Below the pieces are notes generated by a model. That model was given only the letters and a program-made list of their open reading frames with translations. It was not told where the DNA came from and searched no databases. The position numbers and the translations under genes were made by a program. Below are positions 13,371 through 24,992 of a stretch of 64,000 nt of DNA, piece after piece (within the stretch, counting starts at the first letter, position 1; the number at the start of each line of letters is the position of its first letter). The stretch is from Eulemur rufifrons (Eukaryota > Chordata > Mammalia > Primates > Lemuridae), in NCBI RefSeq assembly GCF_041146395.1, contig NC_090986.1, positions 39,592,001 to 39,656,000 of the forward strand, written 5' to 3'.

Positions 13371-14625
13371 TTAGGTTATTAAGTATGAAATGTTCGATTT
13401 CTTTAAGTACTAAGTTTGACAGTTGATATCTCTGACCTTTCACTTAGACATTGCTTGTTTTATTTTTATTGTGAAGGTACATCCTCAGTCTTTCAAATGC
13501 ACAGTTTGGCTTGTGATTATCTTTCAAAGTTTTTTTAGAGCAATTTTTGTGAAACCATGGATACGTTAAAAATTCCTGTTATTTTTGAATATGAGATCTG
13601 TCATGGAACCAAGGCAACACAGACAACTCAAAATACCAATGAAGTGTTTAAGAAGGATGTGGCTGATGAACACACAATATGTCTATGGTTTGAGAAGTTT
13701 CATTCTGGTGATTTTAATCTTGAAAATGAGCCACGTCGGTGACCTGAGACCAAAGTGGATAATGATGAGCTGAAAGCTGTGGTGGAAGTAAATCCATCTC
13801 AACCTACATGTGAATTATTAGCAAGGTTTGACATTACTATTGCAATAATATTGGGCCATTTGAAACAAATGGGCAAGGTAAAGAAGCTGGATAGATGGGT
13901 TCTGGATGAATTAAATGAGCATCAGAAGAAAAATCATCTCGAAGCTTGCCTATCTTTGCTGTCATGACATAACGGTAGAACCATTTCTACACTGTGATAA
14001 AAAATGGATCCTTTTAGACAATTGAGTTTGGCACAATGGTTGGATAAAGATGAAGTGTCGAAACACAGTCCAAAACCAAATATTCATCAAAAAAAGCTAA
14101 TGGTGTCTGTCTGGTGGTCCAGCACTGGTATTATCCACTACGGCTTCATGAAACCTGGTCAATCAATTACAGCAGATGTCTACTGCACCCAATTGGATGA
14201 AATGATGAGGACACTTGCATTAAGCAGCCAAGATTGGTCAATAGAAATACGCCAATCCTCTTGCAAAACAATACTCGACCACATGTCGCACAAACAAGGC
14301 TGCTCAGACTACAGAGGTTGGACTTGGAAGCTCTCTGTCCTCCACTGTATTCATCAGACCTTGCACCAACTGCCTACTACTTCTTCCAGGCTTTGGACCA
14401 CTTCTTGCAAGGAAAAATATCCAGTTCTCAACAAGCTGTGCAAAACGCCTTTTGCGATTTCATCATCACTCATTCTCCAGGCTTCTTTGCTGCTGGCATA
14501 AACAAGCTACCATTAAGATGGCAAAACTGTGTCGACAGTTTAGGCACAGACTTTGATTAATTTTTTACTGCTTCTTGTTTGGGATATAATCAACTACACT
14601 TTTGATTCAAGTCTTTCAGCTGTCT
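13371..14625 (+). mobile_element. Mariner DNA transposon, near full length, inactive
   Basis: The element starts with a TTAGGTTATTAAGTATGAAATG-like terminal sequence preceded by TA at 13369-13370, typical of Tc1/mariner insertion at TA. It then carries about 180 bp of leader, a broken transposase frame (13557-14560), and a short 3' region. I could not find a clean matching inverted repeat at the right end, so the edge near 14625 is approximate. It resembles the mariner group that includes Hsmar1-like and related mammalian copies; the subfamily is not determined. Confidence 0.85.
13557..14560 (+). pseudogene. Mariner transposase pseudogene
   Basis: The translated pieces match mariner transposase in order: an N-terminal helix-turn-helix part (13557-13742, with 'WFEKFHSGDF'), a linker (13755-13967, 'HLKQMGKVKKLDRWV'), the first catalytic block 'HCDKKWILLDN' near 13990, 'SVWWSSTGIIHYGF' in the piece from 14004, and the C-terminal part from 14234 ending 'WQNCVDSLGTDFD'. 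One in-frame TGA lies at 13740-13742, and the later blocks fall successively in frames 1, 3 and 2 relative to each other, so at least three frameshifts have occurred. Of the three catalytic aspartates in the family D,D34D signature, the first is present (codon at 13996-13998). The second position reads Asn ('LLQNNTRPH' where the family has HDN), and the third reads Ala ('APTAYYFF' where the family has SDYH or TDYH). It cannot encode an active enzyme. Confidence 0.88.
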
Positions 14626-15800
14626 TCTCCAAACTCCTAGAAATTTCTGAGTAAATTACTGAAAGAACTATATATTCCTTCAGTTTTCTCTAGAAAACTT
14701 ATGAAGCCATGATTCTAGCCTGTAAACGCTGGTATAAAACAGCCACAGACGGTGGACAGAGAGTATTTGACAATTTTGATCAGGATCCACAGAAACAGAA
14801 ACAGACCACAACTCTAGTCCCTTGGAGGCTGAACGTGGAGCTCAGAGCCTTTGGGAACAATGACCAACCAAGGACCTGGATGAAGATATATCCGCCAGAG
14901 TACTTTAGTGACCTTCTGAAACCCAGAGCAACACTTTTATATATTTCCTTGGGCTCTGAAAACCTCCATGGGATGAACTGTCAGCATTTCAAACCAAACA
15001 TGTGCCAAAAGCAAACTTATTTCTCCCTCTGCCCAGACTCTCCCGTGCCACCCCCACCCGAGCCTGACCCCAGACTTACACACACACCACCAACCAAAAG
15101 CTGTTCTTCTCTCTGTCTTCCTTATTTCTGATAACAGACATTATAACATGGTCACCCAGGTATTTATTGTCATATCATCTTTGATTCCTCTAGATTCCAG
15201 GGACATCTGGAGCCTGACACCTGTAAGAGCCAACCTGCCCCTCCATGAGCACCCAGGGGTCACTGTACTTCGCACACCCCATTGTCCTAGAGAATTTCGG
15301 TTCTTCTCATTTTAAAATTTCCTTTGCAACCTTATCTGGATCCCATGGCTCATGCTGTATCCATTAATGCAACACTCTGCTTCTCTGACACCTTGACTCA
15401 AGCTAGTGAGGATGTCATTTACACCTGCCGTCTGGACTGCTCTGTTTTCAGCGTCTCCATGGTAATAATAAATACCCGCCTAACTCTTCGTGAACCCTGG
15501 GCTGACCCATAAACTGGCCTTATGTGACTGGCCTTCCACCAAGTTTGCTCCAGGCCCAGATAAGCAGAGCTGATTGGTTAATCAACTCCCAAATTCCAAA
15601 GATCCTTACATAAGCAAATTTCTAATTTAAAATAATTTTAAAATAAAATTTTATGATTTCCTTTTCTCTCATATTATCATGTGAATGGTAGAATCTGCAG
15701 TTACTATGTAAATCAAATGAATTTTGCCCTTGGATTTGCTGTCAAACTTCCCTCTGTAAGGCAGGTATAGCAAGGATATGAGACCTTCCACTCGGTGAAC
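14626..15800. other. Intergenic, with an unexplained 140-codon open frame
   Basis: An open frame at 14709-15131 runs for 140 codons after the mariner end and becomes Pro/Cys-rich toward its end. I recognise no domain in it, and it has no clear splice context or partner. I think it is chance, but it is the longest open frame in the window that lies outside an identified repeat or low-complexity tract. Confidence 0.4.
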
Positions 15801-15801
15801 A

Positions 15802-15990
15802 GTGCTCAATCTGAGCTGAACATTGGCACCACCTGAGGAGTATAGAAAAATATACCAACTCCTGGGTCCCAGCACAAACAGGTTCTGGGTCCATTATGTT
15901 GAGTGTGGTCTAGGCAAAGGGATTTTTAAAAAAACTCTCCCCACCCCAGATGATTCTAATATGCAGTCAAGGCCAAGAACTACTGCTGTG
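15802..15990 (+). repeat. MER5-like hAT-Charlie nonautonomous element
   Basis: Layout of the MER5A/MER5B family: a start like 'cagtgctcaatctgagctga', 'ggcaccacctgaggag', 'gattctaatatgcagtcaag', and an end like 'ccaagaactactgct' that is roughly inverted relative to the start. The length of about 190 bp fits MER5. Confidence 0.7.
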
Positions 15991-16009
15991 GGCTCAGCAA
16001 GCATCTCCA

Positions 16010-16130
16010 CTCCTTCTGCAGTAGGCATGATGACTTATAAGAATGCAGGTGATCATAATGACAATCAAATAAGATCACATATCAACTTACATAGTGCCTG
16101 GCATATAGTAGGTGCTCAACAAATGTGTTT
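16010..16130 (+). repeat. MIR SINE 3' part
   Basis: Ends with the standard MIR/CORE-SINE 3' phrase 'tagtgcctggcatatagtag' followed by 'gtgctcaacaaatg'. Only the 3' portion is recognisable. Confidence 0.7.
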
Positions 16131-16539
16131 TGCTATGCTTCTAGGTCCTTCCAGACTTCCCTCTAAGTTTCTCTGGAAGAGGCCACGTTCTTTTTCGGAG
16201 ACAGCTACATTATCAAACCATTATTTGATAATGGTTTTTGCCTAGTGGTCAAGCAAAAACCAACCACTTGAAAGGAAAATTCTGTAGAAGTTAGAGGATG
16301 ACCGACAGCACGGATGAGAAAAGGTTTGTTCATAGGGACAATGGATAAATAGCAAAAATCAGGGTTGCCTGATTCAGATTCCTAACTTAATTGTCAGTCT
16401 TTTCAAAGGAGCCAGAACCGTGATGTATAGAGATTTTTCCTTGGTAGTCAGTTTATTTTTCAAAGATTCTACCATCATGGACTCAGAATTCGCCATTAAT
16501 GGAAGCATGTTTAAAGTGTCATTTTAAAAGTATCAGAAA

Positions 16540-16850
16540 ATCCTTTTTTTATATCTTTCCCACCTACCTGCTAAAGCCACCTCTCATCCCTCAGTGCCCG
16601 CAGTCAAACGCCATGTCTTCAAGAAATCCTCCTAGATCCTCTGGGGTGAAATTCATCTCTCTCTCCACCTTACCATTGTATCTCTTCATTTATGAGCACA
16701 GTGTAACTTATCATTAGAGATATTTAGGAGTGTGACTCTCTCTGAAAGACCATGATCCTAGAAGGCAGAGACCAGAATTGTTCATCTTGGTATACTCCAC
16801 CACGTACAAAAGCATGCCTGACACTTACCAAGTCCTAGATAACTGTGGAG
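16540..16850 (+). repeat. L2 LINE 3' fragment
   Basis: Diverged L2 3' end in sense orientation: a pyrimidine-rich block near 16560-16640, then 'cctagaaggcagagacca' and 'gcctgacacttacc'. Compare the clearer copy at 5075-5527. Confidence 0.55.
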
Positions 16851-18300
16851 TTTAAGGGTATGATGATCTATATCCCACATGCAGTTTTTTATAACGTGCT
16901 ATACACATTCCTAAAAATCACTGTGCTGTGCGATATCTTGCAATATAAACCACAGGGCTTCTGAGAAAATATGGGGTTAGGTGTACAACATTTGTCAGTG
17001 ACACATAAAACCAAGATAAGGACCTGGTAAAAACAGTAGCACAGTTTTACACACATTAAGTGGTTAAGCAATACTACAATAAATATGACACTTTACTTGA
17101 AAAAGACTTGACATTTGCTTGTAGAAGTGGGTGTCTGGGAGGGTTGCAGGTTGCGAGTCACTGTGAAGTGGTGAAGGAGAGAAGGTTGCAGCAGAAGTTG
17201 AGGATGGGAGTGAATCATAACACACCCAATGACCTAAGCGAGCTGGTAGACGTTTGAGGTGTGTGGCTTGAGTTTTGTGTCTTCCTATGCTGCTAAGGCC
17301 AGCTGGGTGTAGTTTTCTGTGTTTACCTAGTGTTTCTGAGGACGAAATTGCACGTACATGAATGTGAACTTCACATCATGTTTAAGTCATTCCGTAATAC
17401 ATCAATTATGTTGGAGAAAATTCACATTTTCAAAGTAAGTGTTACAGCAGAACTGACTTACCATATTATACATGCAGTGTGAAATATTATTCATTTAGAT
17501 TTGAAAATAGGCAGAAAACTTTACATCAAAACACATTCTTTCATGATTCCAAAGAAAGCTAAAGAAAAATGATAGCACGAGGTTACAAGCCAAAAATAAG
17601 GGCTGTGATCTCTTTTTAGGATGTAATTAATGTAGGCAAATCACTTAGGCTCACTCCATTCTTTTACACTCTCTAAAATGGAGATAATATGTTGTCTTCT
17701 TACTAGACAAGTGCAGTGTGAAGACTGGATAATATTCCACAGACCACTGAAGATGAAAGTGCTTCTGATAAACTCTGAGGAATGAGCTTTTATAAACTTC
17801 ATACAGTTATATTGTTTGCATATCAAAGACTGAGCTTTGTCAACTGGTATGTTTATAATGTCTATAAAAAGATTAGTAGTTGAGTGAAAGTCAACATTTT
17901 TATACAAAGTGTGCGGGTCCAGTGTTGTATAGTTTAAAGACAAATCACTTGTAGTTAATTCGTGCATGTCCAGCTATAGCCAGCTGTTCATGCAAAATAA
18001 GCCCCAACTTGTTCCTGTGGCCCTAATAAAACTAACGAGAGAGAAAATGGCATTGTATGTTGCTGACAATACGTTTATGTGGCAGCTTCTTTGTGTTTCT
18101 ACTGCTTTGAACACCATTTTTAAATAAATATAAAAATTATGCTTGACAGAAAAACTGACATAATAAAGGTATTTTAAAGTGGGGATATAAAAAGGTGATT
18201 TGAGCAGAGAGATAAAATCTAATATTGAAAACATCCATAGCTGGGAAAGGCAATAAGCAAATGAACTGAAATGCTCATCGGGCAAGACCCCCACTCTCCA
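16851..18300. other. Intergenic, no gene recognised
   Basis: Two minus-strand open frames of 106-108 codons (17641-17967 and 17974-18294) have no recognisable motif. No repeat could be assigned. Confidence 0.45.
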
Positions 18301-18948
18301 CCTGTGTCTCTGAGCTGAAACCTAACTCACCCCTGCACCTTCACTTCTCCTACAGCCCCTGACCAGGAGCCTGACTTTTCTCACTGTGCCTATACTGCAG
18401 GACCGGGACGTCCAGGGACATGTCCACTCCCCACTGGAGTGGAATTCCTTCTGCGTCATGTAAATATCCCCATTCCTTTGAGGATAATGAAGCCTGGTAG
18501 CACCAGCCTCTTTTACTCCTCATGCATGTCTTCCACCAACCCCCCTGACATGAAATCCACATTGAATTCAAGACTTTGGTGCCTGAGCCCAAAATATTCC
18601 CCTCTACTCCAGCTTTTGCATTGTCCCAGGGAACTTGAACAAGCCAGTGGACAATCCATTGGTACCATTGCCTCAGAGCCCTAACTTCTTCGATTTCAGT
18701 GACACTCAACTGAATTTCCATACTCAATTCCAAGCTCAAACAGAGTTTCCTAAACCGAGAACCACTTCTGCAAGGTTAAACTCTTTCCCAGTTTCTCATA
18801 GGTGCTGTAACAAATTACTGCAAACCGACTTGGTGATTTACAACAATGAAACTTTTTTCTCTTACAGGTCTGGAGGCTGGAAGTCCAAAATCAGTGTCAC
18901 TTGCCTTTTTCAGAATCTAGTGGCCTATGTAGGCGTATATACATATAG
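18301..18948. repeat. Probable ancient repeat, family unassigned
   Basis: The composition and phrases such as 'aggataatgaagcctggtag' and 'ctcatgcatgtcttccaccaa' are like a dispersed mammalian repeat I have seen but cannot name. The final part (18790-18945, 'taggtgctgtaacaaattac', 'tctggaggctggaagtccaa') is a second recurrent repeat motif. A 129-codon minus-strand open frame at 18350-18739 is not considered coding. The Tigger1 element follows directly. Confidence 0.35.
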
Positions 18949-19229
18949 ACATGCCTCAGGAATATTGCGAGTTTGATTCCAGACCATTGCAATAAAGCAA
19001 ATATTGCAATAAAGTGAGTCACACAAATTTTTTGGTCCACATAAAAGTTATGTTTGCGCTATACTATAGTCTGTTAAGTGTGCAATAGCATTATGTCTAC
19101 AAAAATGTATATACCATAATTTTAAAATATTGTATTATTAAAAATGCTAATGATCATCTGAGGCTTCAGCAAGTCGTAATCTGTTTGCTGGTGGAGGGTC
19201 TTGCCTCAGTGGTGACGGCTGCTGGCTGA

Positions 19230-19511
19230 TCAGGGTGCTGGTTGTTGAAGGTTGGGGTGGCTGTGGCAATTTCTTAAAATAAGACCACAGTGAAGTTTGC
19301 CACAGCGATTGACTCTTCTTTGCACAAAAGATTTCTCTGTAGCATGTGATGCTGTTTGGCTACATTTTACCCACAGTAGAACTTCTTTCAAAATTGACTC
19401 AATCCTCTCAAACCTTGCTGCTGCTTTATCAACTGAGTTGATATAATCTTCTAGATCCTTTGCTGTCATTTCAACAATGTTCATAGCATCTTCACCAGGA
19501 GTACATTCCAT
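19230..19511 (-). pseudogene. Tigger1 transposase C-terminal fragment
   Basis: The 93-codon piece contains 'STPGEDA'-like '[20 protein letters not shown]' and '[11 protein letters not shown]', which are Tigger1 C-terminal landmarks. The frame then shifts near the '[17 protein letters not shown]' segment compared with the family. It is the downstream part of the transposase seen at 20551-20889. Confidence 0.85.
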
Positions 19512-20103
19512 CTCAAGAAATCACTTTCTTTCCTCATCCATACTAAGCAACTCCTCATCCATCAGTTTGATTATGAGATAGCAGCAATTTAGTCACATCT
19601 TCAGGATCCATTTCTAATTCTAGTTCCCTTGCTATTTCTATCACATCTGCAGTTACTTCCTCCACTGATGTCTTGAACCCCTCAAAGTCATCCATGAGGG
19701 TTGGAATAAACTTCTTCCAAACTCCTGTTAATGTTATTATTTTGATCTCTTCTTATGATGAATCACGAATGTTCTTAATGACCTCTAGAATGGTGAATCC
19801 TTTCCAGAAGGTTTTCAATTTACTTTGCCCAGGTCTGTCAGTGGAATCATATCTATGGCAGCTATAGTCTTATGAAATGTATTTGTTAAGTAATAAGATT
19901 GGAAAGTTGAAATGACTGCTTGATCCATGGTCTGCAGGATACATACTGTGTTAGTAGGCAAGAAAATAACATTCACCTCTGTAAATCTGCATCACAGTTC
20001 TTGAGTAACCAGATATATTGTCAATGCTTGGTAATATTTTGAAAGAAATCTTTGTTTCTGAGCAGTAGGTCTCAACACTGGGCTTAAAATAATTCAGTAA
20101 ACT

Positions 20104-20454
20104 GGCCGGGCGCGGTGGCTCATGCCTGTAATCCTAGCGCTCTGGGAGGCCGAGGCGGGTGGATCACTCAAGGTCAGGAGTTCGAGAACACCCTGAGCAA
20201 GAGCAAGACCCCGTCTCTACTAAAAATAGAAAAGAAATTATCTGGCCAACTAAAATATATATAGAAAAAAAAAATTAGCCGGGCATGGTGGCGCATGCCT
20301 GTAGTCCCAGCTACTCGGGAGGCTGAGGCGGGAGGATCGCTTCAGCCCAGGAGTTTGAGGTTGCTGTGAGCTAGGCTGTCACCATGGCACTCACTCTAGC
20401 CCGGGCAACAAAGCAAGACTCTGTCTCAAAAAATAAAATAAAATAAAATAAATA
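20104..20454 (+). repeat. Young strepsirrhine-type Alu nested in Tigger1
   Basis: Complete dimer starting 'ggccgggcgcggtggctca' and ending in an (AAAAT)-type tail. A 15-bp target-site duplication, AATAATTCAGTAAAC, flanks it at 20088-20102 and 20455-20469 and matches the Tigger1 sequence it entered. The middle linker is longer than in human Alus, with 'attatctggccaactaaaa' and a TA-rich stretch before the right monomer. Confidence 0.96.
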
Positions 20455-20550
20455 AATAATTCAGTAAACCATGCTATAAACAGATGTGCTGCCATCCTAG
20501 CCTTGTTGTTCCATTTATAAATCATAGGCAGAGTAGATTTAGCATAATTC

Positions 20551-20889
20551 TTAAGGGCCCCAGGATTTTTGAAATGGCAAGTGAGTATTGATTGGCTTTA
20601 ACTTAAAGTTACTAGCTGCGTTAGCCCCTAACAAGAGAGTCAGCCTGTCTTTTAAAGCTTTGAAGCCAGGCATTGACTTATCTTTTCTGGCTATGAAAGT
20701 CCTAGATGGCATTTTCCTCCAATAGAAGGCTACTTTGTCTATATTAAAAATCTGTTGGTTAGTGTAGCCACCTTCACCAATGATCTCAGCTAGATCCTCT
20801 GGGTAACTTGTTGCAGCTTCTTCATGAGCATTTGCTGCTTCACCTTGCACTTTTATGTTATGGAGGTGGCTTCTTTCCTTAAACCTCAT
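20551..20889 (-). pseudogene. Tigger1 transposase fragment, start of DDE domain
   Basis: An uninterrupted 112-codon piece with the pogo/Tigger landmarks '[13 protein letters not shown]', '[20 protein letters not shown]' and '[12 protein letters not shown]'. The Asp in 'NIDK' (codon 20737-20739) is at the first catalytic position of the family. Further acidic positions appear at 20020-20022 ('SIDN') and 19923-19925 ('TMDQ') on the far side of the Alu, in a frame broken by stops and shifts. It is a relic, not a host gene. Confidence 0.88.
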
Positions 20890-21493
20890 GAACCAACTTC
20901 AAGCTTCAAACTTTTCTTCTGCAGCTTCCTCAATTCTCTCAGCTTTCATAGAATTGAAGAAAGTTTGAAACTTGCTCTGGACTAGACTTTGGCTTAAGGA
21001 AATATCATGGTTGATTTGACCTTCTATCCAGACCACTCAAACTCCTCCTCATTTGTCAAGGCCCAATATGGGACTTTCTCCAGAAAAATTCTCCCTAACA
21101 TAAAGCCACATACGTACACCCATTTCTAGATCCTAGGCAGAGCTACATGGTGCATGTGTCTGTCTTGGCTCTTATCACACTGATTGGCTTTTCATTTTGT
21201 TAGCTTTTTAAAAAACTTTAATACATATTTTTGTTCAAGCAAATAGAAAAAGAAGAAATTACAAAACCATGCAAATTTCCCTAAGTAGAAATTGTCTTAA
21301 TTATCCACATTATGGAAGGAGTTAGTAGAGGATGAAAGTGGGCGAGATTCACATACTGGATCAAAGTATGCACTGACTGGATAACTTCTGAGGTTCTTCC
21401 AATAAAATATTCTGTAATTCTAACATAAAAAACTACTAGATGTGTTACAATCCAGGGATTTGTAAAATATTTTCTTAAAAATAAAATTCTCAC

Positions 21494-21803
21494 GGCTGGG
21501 CGCAGTGGCTCATGTCTACAATCCTAGCACTCTGGGAGGCCAAGGAGAGATGATCATTTGAAGTCAGGAGTTCAAGACCAGCCTGAGCAAGAGTGAGACC
21601 CCTGCCTCTACTAAAAATAGAAAAAATTAGCCAGGCATTGTGGTGCATGCCTATAGTCCCAGCTACTTGGGAGGCTGAAGCAGAAGGATCACTTGAGCTC
21701 AGGAATTTGAGTTTGCTGTGAGCTAGGCTGACACCATGGCACTCTAGCCCTAGCAACAGAATGGGTCTCAATCTCAAATAAATAAATAAATACATAAAAA
21801 TAA
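21494..21803 (+). repeat. Alu with target-site duplication
   Basis: Starts 'ggctgggcgcagtggctca' and runs through both monomers to a (AAAT)n tail. The upstream 'aaataaaattctcac' (21478-21493) recurs after the tail (about 21800-21816), giving a direct duplication. It lacks the long linker of the neighbours at 20104 and 24993. Confidence 0.93.
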
Positions 21804-21817
21804 AATAAAATTCTCAC

Positions 21818-21945
21818 TTGGTGTGATGGCTCATGCCTGTAGTCCCAGCCACTCAGGAGGCTGAGGTGGGAGGATCGCTTGAGCCCAGGAATTTGAGACA
21901 AGCCTGGGCAACATAGTGAGATCCCATCTCTAAAACTTTTTTTTT
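21818..21945 (+). repeat. Alu right-monomer-like fragment
   Basis: A partial Alu beginning 'tggtgtgatggctcatgcct' and including 'gtcccagccactcaggaggc' and 'cctgggcaacatagtgagat', followed by an A/T-rich tail. It lies directly after the Alu at 21494, so the two insertions are adjacent and in the same orientation. Confidence 0.85.
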
Positions 21946-23590
21946 AATTAAATGAAAAATTTTTTAAAAACAAGTCTCGGCAAGCACCAGAGCCGTTGTT
22001 TCAGCTACCTTTGGAATTTCCTCACAGGTGCATTAGAAGATCTTAGTCCTATACGCTGCATCTATAAAGATACTTGCTTTGAATATCTGCCAAGCTATCC
22101 TGGGATGTTGCTCAGGCTAAGCATGCTGAAGCACATGTGGAAGCAGCAAACAGACCATGAAATCGTAGTGAGTTAATATACAGCCCAGCGCGGGTCAGCT
22201 GGCTCTGTGGGGCAGCTCCCCTCCCAGCCATGACTCCAGGATGCTTACATATTTAACACATGGTCGCCACAGTCACCACAAGAAGAGGAAATGAGAATAC
22301 AGGGGATTGTGCAGAGAGGTTTATGCAAAGGCCTAGAGGGAATATGTGTCACATGTGGTCACCAAGTGACCCTAACAATGTCACATGGTCCAGCCTAACT
22401 ACCACAGGGGCTGGGAAATGTAGTCATCCTGAGGGCCCGGGAAGAGGGAATGGAGATTGGGAAACATCTAGCCATCTGTTGTACATATTTTTAGTCTGTT
22501 TCATTGCCCCCATACATGGTAGAATTATCAGAATCGGCTCTAATTCCTCATTTTATGAGGAGCATTTTGTGAAGTTCATGAGTCCACTTAGACTAAAATG
22601 ACCCAAAGCTCAAGCTTAATAAAAATCAGTTGTTTATTGGTTCCCTTCTTATTCCTGATATAATTCTATAGTGCTTGGTAATAAGTACTAAAATAATTAT
22701 AACAGCTTAGTAAGAAATCGTTTAAAAATTATTATAATTATAATTGTGTTGCATTAATAGCCACCCTCAATTAATTGTGTTAATGGCTACTTTCAAATTA
22801 TGTGTAAACAACAAAACAGAAAGCATCTTCTGAGACACTGACACCTTGAACAATATATCTCTTTAGAAAGATTCTGTGTTACACATTTCTTCTTAGCATA
22901 ACTATAGCACCAATTATTTCAGGCCAATAGCTGGTCAGAGGTCAGTGTTGCTTGTGTTATCCACGCCGACTGATGAAGTGCCACGAAGCAGTTTGCTTCT
23001 TCAGCAATAAAAAACTTGCAGATTTTAGACTGTAATTTAATGTTAAATTTGCCTCTTAAAACAAGTGTCAGGAAGGTAACTTCAGTTTCTTTTACTCTAC
23101 TGAGGAAATGACTTGAGGCCAAAGACATTAATGGCTCTTCTATTCTCAGATTAGAAGAAATTGGAGGACCACATGAATACCACATGAGACCAACTGGTCA
23201 CTTCCCAAGACTCTGGTTTAGATTAATAAATAATAAAATGGGAAATAACTATATTTTTTCTTATATTGGCTATGATAAGGAATCTACTAGGAGGTTATTT
23301 CTTCCTGAAAGGTGTGAAGGTTATAATCGTCCTGCATTCCAATCACTGAAAACTGAGTGTTTCATTTGTTGTATATTCATTCAATTTTCCTGAGATATAT
23401 ATTCTGCACTTCCTAAACAAAGTTTGAAGTTTTATATTAGTTCTTAAAATTTTATATGAATACACCTTTCAGAAGTTATTAATTCTTATACTTTAAACTA
23501 CTATATAGAGTCAATAATATGTTTATATTCTATTTTTCATATGATCTCTTACTGATTTTATACTGTTATAGTGATAATAGCAAACAATTA
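21946..23590. other. Intergenic, part probably repeat-derived
   Basis: 22180-22500 contains phrases that recur in mammalian repeats ('ctgggaaatgtagtcatcc', 'tgagggcccgggaagaggg') but I cannot name the family. AT-rich sequence follows (22620-22800). No gene is recognised. Confidence 0.4.
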
Positions 23591-23599
23591 TATAATGCT

Positions 23600-23805
23600 T
23601 TCTAAGTATTCTACCTCTTCTTCTCGGTAGCCGTGTGGATTATGAAATTATTCTTGTTTTACAGATGAGGAAATTGAAGAACAAAGAAAGTAGTTAAGTG
23701 ATTTGTCCAAAGCCACAGTTACAGTTATTGAAACTAGCATCTAAAACTAGGCTGTCTGGCTCCAGAGTCTATGCTTTTAACCACTGTACTATAGAGACCC
23801 TTTAT
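23600..23805 (-). repeat. MIR SINE
   Basis: Reverse-complement MIR with 'ttttacagatgaggaaattg', 'ttaagtgatttgtccaaagc', and the terminal 'ggctccagagtctatgcttttaaccactgtactat', which is the reverse of the MIR tRNA-related head. Well preserved over about 200 bp. Confidence 0.85.
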
Positions 23806-24992
23806 ATATTATAATACAGTATATCATATTAACATTATTAAAAGAAACATAGGTTTCTTTGTTGCCAATTCTAGATCTCAATCATGCTTCCAAATCAGCT
23901 CAAATTGCTTTTGTGTCAAAACCTACCTACTCTCACCCCTCCTTGCAAACGCTCTAATTTTACAGCTCTTGTTTTCCCTGCACTTTAGTTGATTTTGGTG
24001 ATTAAAGAGAACTGTTCATCTGCAACAAAAGCAAAAACATTTCTGCCGATAGCAAGAAGTGACAGCTGAAACAGCATTTAAAGTACATCTTGAATAAATG
24101 TTCAAAAGCTTAGCCTTAGGGCAATTTCCTGTTTTACTGGAAAATCTACTTTGCTAGTGTCTGATAAAATTGTATGAACAGTGGAAGCTTAATTCTCCAA
24201 GGCATGTTCTATGAACCATTTGACAGCTTATCTGATGAAGCCACTCTCCTACCCGGTTCAGAGAGACCATGTGTCCCGGCAGAGGAAGCCCCATCTGAAT
24301 GGCTCCTGTAGCCTTGGGGCCAATGTTATTAGTTACTAAATGAACTGATTAGTGTTTCGTTGACTTCTTTCCCAGCAACTGTACATATGCCTGACATGCC
24401 AAAGGTTTCCCATCTTGTATAATCAATCCACTGTTGAAAATGACTTCCGTGTGTGGAAATATTATTAGAGCCATTTAAGACTTTGAGCCATCCAGGTGAT
24501 TCAATAAATTTAGACAAAATTAAATTGCTGCTTACAGGAGACTGTCAGTCCAGGCTCACAAGTAAATGTTCCACTTTCAGCAAACCAGGGCAGGAATAAG
24601 CCACTCTTCATAAATGGAAAGCCAAGTGGGTGGCCCCATTGCCTCAGATCTGCCACGAGGTGACAGAAAAGAGTATGATAAAAGAAAAATTTGTCCTATC
24701 TAAAATACTCCCCATTGCACAAGTTAATGGTACATTAAGATTAATAACTCTTGAAATTCAAGTACAATCCCTAAGCTTTCCTTCCCCAGGTCCAAAGATC
24801 TATGCCAGGTATACTAACTAGCTTATTCTGAGCTTCATTAACTGTCAGAGCTTATGGTTATACGTCTAACCAGTATCAGACACTTTGCACTCCAGGGAGT
24901 TACCACAAGTATCGTGCATGCTGATCAGTACTGAATATTTATGACCTGATATAAATCTGATTCTTCCAAAATGATTTAAAATGTATCTTTTG
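23806..24992. other. Intergenic, no gene recognised
   Basis: No recognisable gene or repeat. Small open frames only, up to 63 codons. Confidence 0.45.

Larger units (their letters stand above)
18952..21035 (-). mobile_element. Tigger1 (pogo-like) DNA transposon, truncated, with nested Alu
   Basis: The left end carries the Tigger1 terminal sequence ('catgcctcaggaatattgcg', then 'gcaataaagtgagtcacac'). The body matches the reverse complement of the Tigger1 transposase region, including the closing motif 'RLT'-type sequence near 19170 and the N-terminal side of the catalytic domain near 20880. Similarity stops near 21035, so the transposase N-terminus and right terminal repeat are missing. An Alu at 20104-20454 interrupts it. 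The element belongs to the pogo branch of Tc1/mariner, is placental-wide in age and is inactive. Confidence 0.92.

Noticed and set aside
20551..20889. Possible domesticated Tigger transposase
   Set aside because: The frame is only 112 codons and the rest is broken by stops, frameshifts and an Alu. No conserved domesticated gene structure is present.
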